Shown: piece after piece, positions 27,539 through 41,092 of the stretch | How the letters are laid out: each line of letters starts with the position of its first letter | Numbering within the stretch: position 1 is the stretch's first letter | Source of the DNA: Chrysomallon squamiferum | Taxonomy: Eukaryota > Mollusca > Gastropoda > Neomphalida > Peltospiridae | Length of the DNA stretch: 64,000 nt | Direction of reading: 5' to 3' | Assembly: GCA_012295275.1 (NCBI GenBank) | Contig: CM022666.1 | Span: 10,947,077-11,011,076 of the forward strand | The notes under the pieces: generated by a model | Database searches by the model: none | What the model was told of the DNA's origin: nothing | The model's input: the letters and a program-made list of their open reading frames with translations, nothing else | Made by a program: the position numbers and the translations under genes

Positions 27539-28907
27539 ACAGTAACACACACACCCATATTATAAAGACAATATAAGGGACAATAAGAATTCACTGTAGT
27601 TGTTAATATCGTGACTGATCAGGAAAAAGTAAATTAAGAAATATTAATAGTGTATGTACACAAAATATAGAATTTGCATAGTAAGAAGTTTCATGGATTT
27701 TTTCTCTCTCTCTCTGAGTATTGCTTTAATGTTTTAACAAAGACTGAAGTTCAAATTATGACTTCTTATATTACATATTTTATATTTTAGATATATTCTA
27801 ATATTTAACAGTTAAATACATCATGATCATCAAAAATGTGAAGAAAATAATTCTGAAGTAATCAGACTTTATCAATTTCTGATATTACAAGTTTTCAAAG
27901 TTTATTAAATTTGTTATTATTATTTTTTTTTTTTTTCTGCTGAAACTTTGAAACAACATTATCAAGAATAAAATAAGCATCATTAAACATTACTTAAATG
28001 ATAAAACCTTTCAGAAATTGTATAACAATGTAATAATCAAAAGTAAACAGGTAACAGACTGTTATACATTTTTTAATAGTTTGTATAAAAGTGCAACCTT
28101 TAAATTTAGAAAAAATATTACCAGAATATAATGTCGAAAAAAAGAAAACAAAATAAAACAATGGAAAATTCTTGACATTTATCCTCCAGTTCAACAATTT
28201 GCATTAAATACACATATTTTCATAAACTGTGCATACAAATGTTAATGACATGTCCAAGATATTTTTGTCACCATGTTAGGTAATATGAAAGTATAAATAA
28301 AAATAAAGATATAAATATCACCTATAATAATTCTAGTTATAAGAAAAATGAACCCTACAAAGTCTGATAACATTTGATTCTGATTTTACATAAATATGAT
28401 TTGATTATATTTTGAATATATATTGTCTGTTTTTAGATGTCAGATCCAATTATAATGAATAAAAAAGATATTTCAAAAATTTATAATACAAACATCATAT
28501 TTTGGAAACTGTAAAATGTAAAATTTTAATATTACTTGCGAGCATGTCTAACAATTTTTGCTATATCTTAACCTATAATAATAATAATAATAATAATCTT
28601 ATAAAAAAAAAATTTAATATGGTAAATTAATCAAACCATATATATATAAATATATATATATATAACACACTAAATGGAGGTGGGCTATACATTTTCTTGG
28701 AATTAAAATTATTTTCAGGTTTTTCTCATGTCCTTAATTTTTGCAGGTATTTCATAAGATTTTAAAAATATTTAATGATTTTTCTTTAATAATTTCCAAC
28801 TGTTTCAGAATGTTCCTGATTTTTCTCAAATATTACTATTTCTTTAATTTACCCGACTTTCACAGTTTCTGTGGAACATTTAAATTTTCTGCTGATTTTT
28901 CTTTTTC

Positions 28908-29521
28908 TCAGATATCTTCCCTCCACTGAGTGTAGCCTGACCTGCTGCTAGGCAACGTGTGGTTGTACGACGCCTCCTGCAGACACTGCTCCAGCTCTGC
29001 CTGCGTGTCAACGATGTGCACGTGGAAGGGGGAGCCAGGGACGTCGACGTTGGACCACTTGACGTTGACGATGTAGAGGCCACACTCGGTGGGGTCGTAG
29101 CGACAAAGAATGGTTCGATCCTTCTGACTGTCTCGGTACATCTCCACTTGGAAAGCACCTACACAAAACACATGAAAACAGAAGTGTATATGATTGACTT
29201 GTCTTTACAGATACCACTCGTTATATTTTTATGTATATCAGTTATTTGGTTCTTAATAACAATTAGTCTCTCTGAATTAAAACCAAAAAACACCCCAAAA
29301 AACAAACAACTATGTCTCAAATCAAATGAAAATATACAAAAGTAAATGCAAACCTTTTGGCCCTCGGATTCGAACCATCAGCTGGCCGGCTCCTGCACCT
29401 CTTGTTTCTACAATGAATCTACTCTGGAAGGTTGCTAGGATACCGTCCTCTACACCCGGACCACTGACTCGGACCTTGCTGGCATCTGGCTGAGCAGAAA
29501 TGCGGAACACAAAAGGACTTC
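28908..29521 (-). CDS. Filamin last repeat and C-terminal tail
   Basis: Exons 29521-29354 (168 nt, [20 protein letters not shown]...[16 protein letters not shown]) and 29158-28908 (251 nt, [15 protein letters not shown]...[13 protein letters not shown], then the tail [18 protein letters not shown] to WREDI and TGA). In vertebrate filamins the last repeat mediates dimerisation; here it is followed by ~33 extra residues. CpG-rich codons here contrast with the AT-rich introns. Confidence 0.94.
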
Positions 29522-29663
29522 CTGTAACAAGAAAACGTTTTGTGTAGAAAGATTTTACAACAATAATATAGATATACTTGCAGGTAAGTACCACACACGT
29601 TCATTTAATAAAAATACCTATTTATGGAATAAAGAAAAATACACAAATGAACTGGCAGTAATT

Positions 29664-29701
<38 letters not shown>

Positions 29702-32700
29702 TCATCAAGTGACTAACATGTATGAACATATAAAAACATCTCACAAAACCAGATATACACGCACATACATGAACACACACATATACATACACACACACAC
29801 ACACACTGACAGATTATACAATACACACCATGTACATGTTCTCCTCCGTACTTCACTTGTAGGATGTGACGCCCAGTCTCCTGAGGTTTCACAGAAAGCC
29901 GGTATGTGCCGTCATGATTGTCCTCCAGTTCACAGTAAGCTGCTTTGTTTGGTCCCATGCAGTAAGCAGCTAATTCTCCTACATATCACAAATATATATA
30001 TATATATATTATTATTATTATTATTATTTTATACATATGTATAAGAACTGACTTATCTTAACAAAATAAAAAATATTCTGATATATTATTATAAAAACTT
30101 TTTTTTTTTCTACAATTACATCATAGAAATATTTCATTTTTTAGTTATTTTTTAAATTATTTATTGACTACTACTACTACTACTATTTATTTATTTATTT
30201 ATATTTATATTTTTCTTTTTCTTTTTATTTCGTTGTTATTTTTATTTTTATATATACCTTTATGGAAAAGTTTAGATGGAAGAAATAGAGATTTTCAGAA
30301 GTATTATCATTAAAAAAATCTTCTACAATTAGACAATAGAAGAACACCCAAATTATGTCACTAGAGAAATAGAAACCATTCAGATTATTTTTACAGAAAA
30401 GAAACTTTTGAACATAATAACAGATTTAAAGAATTGTCTTTTGTTTATTTAATGCATTATATATTTTTTATAATTTCAGATATTTTACTTGTTTATTTAT
30501 TATTTATTTCTTTTTATTTAGTTTGATCTCTTGAAGTGCCCTGTGCCTGTAATGAACTGTTATGACACAATAGAACCTCCTGTGAATTGTTTCATGTTTT
30601 CGCAGTCCAGTGCAATATCTAGATATATAAATTCTCATGTAATTCCATTAAGTATTTTTATTAATTAATTTTAATTTATTATTTCTATTTATTTATTTTT
30701 GTTTTGTCAAAGTAAATTAAGTGAAATGATAAATTTACCTGGTCCTGCTTTTCTTGTATCAATTTTAATGTCAAGGTCACGACCCAGCAATCCACCCTTG
30801 AGACCTTCACCTCCAACAATGACCTTGTTTGGATAAAATGCACCAATCACATTCACTTTGTAGGGGGAGCCACGTAACTGTCTCCCATTCCAGGAGATGT
30901 GCAACAAATAGGCACCAGGAATTGTGGGTATGTAAGTGCAGCGGAATTTTCCACCTCCAAGAGTTGACACGATTACATTAACCTCTGCCTTGACCCCAGT
31001 GAGCTGAACTTCAGGGTCTCCTTGTCCAGCCTAAATGAAGAATGAAATCTTATAGATGATATTTCAAAAATTATTATTAAGAAAAATAATAATAATAATG
31101 ACTTAATTTTTGATTTGACAACTCTAAGAAGTAATACTGTGTAACAAAGTATATTAACTTGTAATAACTAATACTTTGTAATAATAAATATATTAACTAT
31201 AGTAAGTAATACTTTGTAAGTGTATAACAAATGTAATAACTAACACTTTGTAATAATAAATATATTAACTATAGTAAGTAATACTTTGTAGTGTATAACA
31301 AATGTAATAACTAATACTTTGTAATAATAAATATATTAAATATAGTAAGTAATACTTTGTAAGTGTATAACAATGTCTGTAATAATCAATACTTTGTAAC
31401 AATGTACAAGAGTACAAACCTGTGATCCATCAATAATAAACTCCGCCTCCTCTCTGACAATGGCTTCTTTCAGGCCCCTGCCAGTAAGAATCACTTTCGA
31501 AATATCAGGGGTGCCAGATGTGGCATAACCCAGGAAGGGGGAGTGAATGATTGGAATATCAGCCCAGTGTACATGGATTTGATGTTTTCCTAAAGAAAAT
31601 TATTTTCAATTACAAACAGTTAATATTTAATAATAAATTTCAAACATTTATCATTACTACTGGCTTGGACATATATATATATATATTACAATCTTGTTTT
31701 TATTATCATTAAGATACCATTATGAATATTTGTGTGTGTTTATGTCAGCTACAATAGAATCTCCAGTGTGTGTTTACACAGCTACAATAGAATCGCCAGT
31801 GTATAAATCTTTTGATCAGTCCAGTACAATGTCTGAATATACCCTCCTACTGTTACAGTTAACAACACCCTGCTTGTCTCTAAAGAGGTTAATTAAAACA
31901 ATAGCATGCTCTGTATTAACACATTAACCAGTAGCTGTAGAAGATGTTTATTTACCTTCCTCTCTGGGTGTAAAACACACAACACTTCTTCCCACACTGT
32001 GATCATCAACTCTGCAAGGCAGGGAACCTGTCGGCCCTTTCACTTCAGCTGTCAGTTTACCTGTAATGAAATATTGTACCTTGAGATTTACCTGTAATCA
32101 GACATTAAAACTGAAGTTTACTTTTATCAACAACTTCATTTTGAAGTTTATTCTTAATCAGCAATTTGATTTTGAAGTTTATCTGTAATAATTTTTTTTT
32201 TACTGACATTTTCTAGTATTCATTTTGCTTTAAAGAATACCTCTGAAGTTTACCTTAAATGAAACATTTTGTTTTACAATTTACCTGTAATTAAAGAGAT
32301 TACTTTGAAGTTCTAATGTGTTGACCTACCTGGTCCTGCCTCCGAGCAGTCGAATGGAATCTGCTTTTCCTCGTTCACGGCCAGGATGATGCGGTCCTGG
32401 GCGTCCATGTAGTGCTGCCACCCTCCAACCACGTGAACCTTGCGCGGGTCCACAATCTTTGGATGGAAGGGACTTCCTACAGAAACACAACACTGACCTC
32501 AGCAAACTTCACAGTGATATACCACTTTGATTGGTTTTCACAAATTTACAATCAGAAAAGTGTATTAATACAAAATGTCTTGCAAACCTTCCTGACATTT
32601 AATTGGAAATCCTATTTTTTAAATAGTTAACTTCATTTGCTGTCTGTGTGTGTGTGTGATTATCTTTTTGTAATGTGTGTGTGGAAGTGAGTGTGTGATT

Positions 32701-32989
32701 TTGTAAGCAATGTATATATAATGTTGTATTTTTATATTTATTTGCGTGCATGTGTGTGTATGTATGTGCATGCATATATTATGTGTCTCACAAAAAGTTC
32801 CAACTAACCATGAATGTTTTTGCCATTCCATAAGACATGTACATCAAACATGCCAACCTCAACAGGGACATAAGTAACTGAATAGCGTCCATCCGGCTGT
32901 GGGTCTATGCTGCACTTAGCAATTGAGTTAGGACCTTTAACAACAAGACATCATCATAATCTTCATCAACATCACCATCATCATTACTG

Positions 32990-33023
<34 letters not shown>

Positions 33024-33584
33024 TCAGAATATCCTTTACAATATTTCATTTAAATATGAAACATAAATATATTACAATTTATAACCATGAAAATAAAAAT
33101 AATAAAATCTCCTGTATAAGCTAGGCTGGACATATTGTGTGTGCCTGTGTAATGAAACTGTGATGAGTACAGGTTTGAACTCACCGTCCACTGATATGGA
33201 TGGTTCCCCCACCATCCCGCTGGACTCGATGTAGAACGTGGTGGGTTTGTCTTCCTCCCCGTGGTACAGCCCGTCCCCGTGAGCAGTGGGGAGGAGCCCC
33301 TCGCCTATCTCCTGGGTAAACGGACTACCTGGAAAACATAAACATGTAAAATAAACAAAACAACCTGATTTTTTAAATTTAAAAGCAGATAAAGAAATTC
33401 ACTGTGGCACAAGTTATTTCTTGAGACAGTAAGATCTAGGAAAAAATGTAATTATTTCTGTTAAAGTGTAAATAATGATGAATGAATGAATGAATGAATT
33501 AATTAATTAATCAGAAACAGCCAGATGAATCATGACATTCACAGTAAATAATTTAAACAGAAATAAAAGAATGAATGAAATAAA

Positions 33585-33672
<88 letters not shown>

Positions 33673-34654
33673 TTTAGAAAACTGAATATATTTTAACAAG
33701 TACTTTTGTTTCTAGAAAAATAAATGTCAACAATATTTATTATTTTGTTATCTTTACCAGTAAGAAAGAAAAGGAAAAGATGAAAGTAAAAAGGAAGAAA
33801 AGAGAGACAAGTAAACATAAATGAAGAGAAAGAAATTATTATTAAAACAGCATTTTATAAACTATGTATCTCACACATTTTCTGTTAAAATCTGCAGTAT
33901 ATTTATCTGAATATCACACACAGTATACTGATTACCCAAACACATTAACAGCTATACAAAGACAAAAATACAGAGAAAAGTCTAACAATTAAAATATGCA
34001 GATTCAGTTTTAATGCATACCTTTTGTTTCTAGAATAATCTCACACATTGTATTTCACATCAAACTCAGGAAACAACAAAAGTTGACAGGTAATGTTTTA
34101 CCTTTATTTTTGTAAATACATAATTCAGCCATTCACTCCTGAATGACAAAGTGTTAATGATCAGTCAAGAGCTCGTTGTACCTGTCGTACAGGTAAAACA
34201 ATTGTTTTGACGTCTTGTCACATCTCATGTGAGCTCAGGAACAATAAATAATGAAAAAGTGAAAGAAAGATTTAAAAAGAAATGACTGAAAGAAAGAAAT
34301 AATGAATGAATGACTGAATGAAAAATAGAAAATAAAGAATAAATGATAGAAAGAAAAAGAAATAATAAACAAATGAATAAATAAAAGAAAGGAAAGAATG
34401 AAAAATGAATTAAAGAAAAAGTAAAACCTGAAAGAAAATCAGAGAAAAAAAGGAAATGAATGAAAGAAAAATGAATAGTACATATTTTTTCTATCATGTA
34501 CAGTCCAAAGCAAACCAACATTTGTAAATAGTGATTATAAGACAAATAGTTTTATTTATCTCACTGAACTATTTAAATAAATAAATAAGTAAATAAATAA
34601 AATAAAGTATTATTAATTTCATATACAAAGTTTAATTTCAGTAGAGACACACAC

Positions 34655-34696
<42 letters not shown>

Positions 34697-37600
34697 TACC
34701 TACCTAAGTACCTGGAGAAGATTTAACATTTTGTAAAATTTTCTTACGTGAAGTAGCATTTGATCTTGGCAAAGTAATGTTTATTGCATTTGGTGAAGTA
34801 GCATTTGTTCCATATGAAGTAGTATTTGTTCTTGTCAGTGTACTGAGCTGTGATGCCTGGAAACCTTTCACAAGTGGTCTGTGTTTGGTGTCTGTGCTGG
34901 GCAGTTTGACAATGTATGTCTGTCTGTCACTGTTCTTACTAACCACACTGAAACTCTGTAGAGTGTTTACTAATGGAGAAGTGTTTGGCACACAGCTGCT
35001 GTCAGAATTCACTGAAGTTGTCCTCTTTGCTGAAGGAGCTGTATTCTGAAAGACAGTACTAGTGGAAGTAGATCTGTCACTGCTGTTGACGTCTGTGTGA
35101 CGTCCACTGTCAAGACTAGCATCCCGAGGCTCCACCTTATTAATAACTACCGGTTGCTGTCGGCCATTAGCGTCAAGCTGATTGTGCAGGACGTTGATGG
35201 TCGTAACATGTCTGAAGTTCCTGTCTAAAGTTCTAGACATGTTGCCATTCGCTGTTTGCACCGTCTGGTTGCCATAGCAACTGTTTCCATTTACATGTTG
35301 TGTATTGTAATGTAAATATTCCCCGTTCTCCTCAGACCTCTGAAGAAACCAATTCCCTGCTGGCATATTTGATTGGTTTCCTGTTGATGTTTTTAAATTA
35401 TTCCCTGTATCTGAATGGTATCCTGGAAGAGATTTTAAATTATTCCCTTGAACTGAAGATTCCTCTTCGCTTTCTTCTGCACTGAAAGTCAGATGTCTTG
35501 CTCTGGACATTTGACCTGACTGATGTCTCATGCTGGAATCCACAGTATCAGTGTCACCATGGTAACTGAGCCAGGAAGAGCTGTGGCTCTCCTGATCAGT
35601 GGACGGAGGACTGTCATATGTGATGTTGCTATGGACACCAGAAGAAGAAACTTTGATTCGTGTTTCAAAGGATCCCCCCTGCTCGTTGGTTTTGCTGTGA
35701 GATCCTCTCACCATGACAACTGGTCCACGGAGGCTGAAACTGTCAACATCTGATGAACCCTGGCTGTCAAATGAACTGTTGAGGAAATTCTTTCCATTCA
35801 CTAGAATGTTTTTTCTATTTCCAGTGCTAACCTGTGACATATAGTTAACAGGGTGAGGTGTTGTTGAAGAAACAATATTTACTGGTACACCCTGCTTGTT
35901 TTCATTTTGTCTTTCATTGTTTTCAGTCATAAAAGGAGCCAAGGGAGGAGCTACAGGTATTGATGAGTTAAGGTGAGAATTTACCTGATGATTCATTTGC
36001 AGATTTAATTGTGAAGTTAACTGACTTTTCAGGTGTGGATCTATCTGAAGTTTTTGTGGCTCATTCTTGTTAGATCCCCTGTGAGAACTCTTCTTAACAC
36101 CATTTTCCTTGTTGTCATTATAACGATCTGCAAAATGTTTTTCTAGTTTTGCCAGAAGCTCCTTATTTGAGAAAACACTGACATGGTCTTCCCATTCGGC
36201 CTTCTTTTTCTGTTCTCGTAGACTTTTGTACTTAGCCTCCTGGTTCTCCGTATCCACCTCCCACATCCCAGAATTCCTGTTCTTAGACTTTCTTTTGTCA
36301 AGTACGGAATTCAGCTCTGAGATCAGTTTGTCATGGAGTTCAGAACCCTTATCTTTCTTCGACCGCTTGAAGAAGATTGGAAGGGGAAATAATTCATCAG
36401 GGTGCAGTTTTCTAGCTGTTCCAGAATTGAAACTGCTCTCACAAACAGGCTGTGAAGATTTTCTAAAATCTGTTGAATCATCAATGTAGCAGACATCACT
36501 GATTAACACACTTGTTCTGTTGTTGTTTTCTGAGTTGTCCAGCATTTCACTCTGCACACAAGACAAACTGGAATTGTTGTTATCAGCAGTTTCATTACTT
36601 ACAACTGACTGACTGGAATTATTGTTTTCTGAATCTTCAAACGAATCCTCAGAGCTTTTTACAATCCCATCCTCACTAAACATAGAGATTTGAGAATCTT
36701 CTAAATAGTTTATATTTGTGTCCTTACCAGACTCTGTCACTCTATAATCTGAACATCTCTCAATCTTGTCATTATCAAATATTGTCACTTTAGAATCATT
36801 CAGGGATTTCACAGTCCCATCCTTTCCAAACATTGTCACCTTAGAGGAAGAATTTTCTGTGACATGCTTTTCTGCACTCATTGTTCTGTTTACACCAATC
36901 CTGCTTTCTTTTTTCTTTGATTTTCCTCCAAACTCCATGGAAACACTACAGTTTATTTCTGTCATACACTCACTGTGCTGACTCAACTCGTTTGAAACAA
37001 TGGTAGCCATTTTTATTTATTTAACATCCTTTCTTCTTCTTTTATATCAGTTTAATGTTATAATTTGTTTTTAAATATATTTTTATAGAGAAAAATTCGC
37101 AGGTAATCTGAGTTTAAACTCTGTCAACCTTGATGGATTCTTGTCCCCTGACAAAGATCAATTCTGCTGTGACATATTCACACATCGATCAACACAGTCA
37201 AGTTTGGAGAAATAATCAATATTGAAAATAAAAGCATTAATTCACAGATCAATATCCATATGAAATCACTTTCTTTTCAGGCAGATGACAATCATCATAC
37301 ATGTGTGTTATCAGGTATAAATTACATGAGATATATTTCAGTTTTTACATGCTTCTGTCATAATAAAATGAAAAAACATAATAAAATAAATGTAATTTCA
37401 GAGGACATTTCCTTCACCTGTGTCCTAAATAAAAACTTTTAATCTACACAAACACATTTTGTATATTTCAAAACGTTCTCTTTTTTAATTTAATTTTTCA
37501 TTTACATTCATTTCATATTACAGTCTTACACATTTTAACAAAAAAAGTTGTGTATAAAATTAAAATATGTTTTCACAAAAGCTTTAATTATTTAAATAAA

Positions 37601-40600
37601 ATATTTAGGAATTCCAACTTGTTAAAAAAATATAGTAGTAGTATATTCTGTAGTTCTAGATAAAGTAGTAGTAATTGTTGTTGTAGTAGTAGCAACAGTA
37701 GAAATGTCAGTTGTAGTAATAGTTGTAGTATAGTAATAGTAGTAGTTATGGAGTAATAATTACAGCAGTAACAGCAAACACTGTATGAGTAATTTCACAA
37801 GAAACTAATTTAAACAGAAACTTCCAGTTGTTTATCACAGCCCCTGTGTACTTTCCCTGTGAATCTCATTAAAAACAAGAAAGAATAAAAAGAAAAGCTC
37901 CGATATTTCAAACAAGTCACTGCTACTGCAGAAGGCAAACCAATTGATGACACAATGAAAACAACATTTTAGAGAAACTCTTGTTGAACTGTCTATAGCA
38001 AGCCCCTGTCAAGTACAGTAATTATTTGCTTAGTGCAGGGAGTGTTGTCCAGAGAAAGGTTTTTAATCTGACCTCACTTTTTTACTTGAACAGGACATAC
38101 CTTCTTTTCCTCTTTTAGTATAAACTAACTTTCCTCACTTTGTATACCTTCACACTTACCTGTTAGAACAATACACAGGTGTAGTGTGGTTATTAATACA
38201 TTAGTCTCTTATTATAGTTTAAAACAAAGAATAATGAGTAAAGATTGTAGCACTGTGTTTACTTAATAAGTGACCTTCTTTTCTCTTTTTCAAGCTTCAG
38301 CAAAGTGTTGTAGAAACTGAGTTAAATTTTTTGTCACCTGCTCAGGCAGCAGAATCAAGTATTAAACAAACATTCCACCCTGACTGATTTAATTTGAAAA
38401 TTCTTCTAACCACACAGTTCTCCCTTTTATTATCCTTTTGTTAAGTATCCTTGTTTAATCAATATGTCCTAGTCTGTAGTATCCATGTTTATATGGTATC
38501 CAAGTCTGAATTAGACAGAGTATCTGATCCTGGACAGATATAGACTAGCTCTGTTTTGTCACAGCTTGTACAGTTGTACCTTGATCTCTACATCCTTGCA
38601 AATACATGCTAAGTTGTGCTAACCAAATCTTTTTATGTATCCTTGTGTCTGTCCAGCTGATTTTGTCTTTATTATGTATCCTGATCTATTCATTTATCCT
38701 TGTTGTATTACAATATACCAGTATGTAGTTGTATCCTTACAGAATTTATCATAATCTATAGTTATTTTCTAATCTGTATAATTATAACCTACATGGTTGA
38801 GTTGTTCCAGTCTCCTGTGTATCTTATTTCACTTCAGATATTTGCTTATAAACATGTGCTATTTTGTTACACCTGTATATTATATCTGTTTATTACATCT
38901 GTGTATTATACTCTATATCTTGTCTTACCAATGTAATATTGTAAGAAGTTACTCAATGATAGCTGTAGCTGAAACCTCCAATCAGAATTCACTCGTCAGT
39001 AGTAACCACAGTGCTGGGTATATTTGTATTTTAAAACACAGTTTACATATACAGTTATGTTTGTAATAAAGGCTGTTTTAAACATGTGTGATAAAACTCC
39101 AGTATCAGTAGTGACAGAAAACAAGCAATTCCACTGCTTCCTAGTACAAGCAGATTTCAGATGAATTTGAGAATCTGTACGTTATTTGGTCCTTACATTT
39201 TTAGTCCTTTAATTATAACAGAATTCAAGTAATTTCATGTGACTTAAGCACATCTCAAAATCCACTGTCATCATTAACTAAAACAATTAATAATTCCAGT
39301 AGATTTAACCAATTGTCCAGCGTCTCCAGCCATTAAAACATAACTGTTCTGTTTTCCAGTAAATGTTCTGACCACTTTGTAAAAAACATTCCAGTGCACT
39401 CCTGTATGATCAGATGGATACTTCAGTAATTTCTGCAGTCAACAATACAACATTAGTAGTAATTAGACCAGAAATGTTCAATGTTCCAGTAAAGTAGATG
39501 ACTCAATGTCAACACAATTAAAAAAAAACCCAAATCAAAACAAACAAATCCTCTATATTCCAGTATGATTATTTTCTTTCTCCAACAAACAGAAATTAAA
39601 AATCAATTACTTCTTTTCCATTAGATTTAGTGTCACCAACAATTTAGAAAAGAATTCCATTGTGATTCTTAAATTTTTTCAGTAATTAAAACAAATGCAG
39701 ATTCCAGTTAAACTGTTGATTCATTAGCAATATTAATAAAAAAACTGATAAGAATTTTCCATTTTTCCATTTTTTTAAAACTGTTCAAATAACATTGTCA
39801 AAAGAAATCCAAGAACTACTCTGGATCCAAGCTGGGACAGCTAGTAATGATGGTACAATGAACTAAACAACACACGAGTGTAATGCGTAAAGAGAATGCC
39901 AAGCACATGACGTCTATGTCACCATATTACACAGGGCTATGTTACTAACTGGAGTAGCTAGCTATTGACATTTCATCCAGCACTGGGAACCAGCCAACTG
40001 AAGCTTTTTAAGCAAAGACCAAAATCACTGTTTGTCAGTATCATGTTATTTGTTTACAGGCAAGTTATAATAACTAAGTCACAAATAATTAAAATTGAAT
40101 ATGGCTGTGGCATATCTCTGTATATATTATATTTTATTGATTAGTGTTTGTGTAATACTGTGTTAATATCTTCTGCAGGTTTGTCACATAAAATGTATGT
40201 ATTATGTTTATATGGATTCATTAAGTGTTTTATATATTATGCACAATAAATACTTTATAATTTAGCAGACATATTCAAGGTTGAATAGTTAATGACTTCT
40301 TAATGAATGTCACATATTCAGTAGAGTTTTATTTTATAGAGAAGAAACAAATGTGTGTGTCTGTGTGTGTGTGTTTATTTTAACATTATGTGAGAATGGA
40401 GACAAAGATAGGAAGAGAAAGAGAGCTATAGACAGTAGATTAAATGCTAAAAACAGAAAGAAAAATAGGAAAAAACATAATGATAGAAATAAATAGCACA
40501 TACTGAAAACACAACAAGGGAGTGGCATAAGGGAAATAATTAAAATAATAATAATAAATTAATGCAAGAAAAAAAAGGATGTAAGCAATAAAAAAAGAAA

Positions 40601-41021
40601 GAAAGAAAGAAGTCTCAAACACAAAAAAAACACTTATCGTAGCTGGAATTTATAATAAATCCATATCAGATTTCAGAGTGTAGAATTTAGAACACAGATA
40701 TTACATTCTGTGAAACAATTTAATACTGTTAAAGTTTCACATTTAATTTAATATCCCCTGTAATTCATTGTGTTTGTAACATATACAGCTTTTTGTGAAA
40801 TACACGTTTTATTTCATGACAGTATTAATATCTGCAAGTTATTTAATCCAAGTGTGTCACAATGACAGATGAGTAAAGAACAAATTATGATAATTGTAAA
40901 TGTTTCTTCATCTCTTTTTTTTAAATTTTTTTTTTTTTTTTTTTTAATATTACAATGTGTTTGTGTGAGAAGAATTTAAAATATGAAAAAATTACAGTAT
41001 GAGAGCAGAGCAGAGCAGAGA

Positions 41022-41092
<71 letters not shown>

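Larger units (their letters stand above)
23037..28907. other. Intergenic between PIGZ and filamin 3' ends
   Basis: The neighbours converge, so both 3' UTRs lie here. The sequence is AT-rich with several poly(T) runs (for example 23549-23564 and 25890-25908), an AAT/ATT foldback at 27346-27430 and a CA run near 27490-27536. AATAAA signals on the + strand near 24080 and on the - strand near 26270-26282 are candidate transcript ends. No coding exon was recognised. Confidence 0.55.

Noticed and set aside
29355-29376. GGATTCGAACC, like a tRNA T-loop
   Set aside because: It lies inside a filamin exon encoding MVRIRGP; no cloverleaf can be drawn around it.
35300-36981. Several + strand frames of 60-90 codons opposite the alternative filamin exon
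   Set aside because: They are antisense shadows of the long - strand frame, with no motif of their own.
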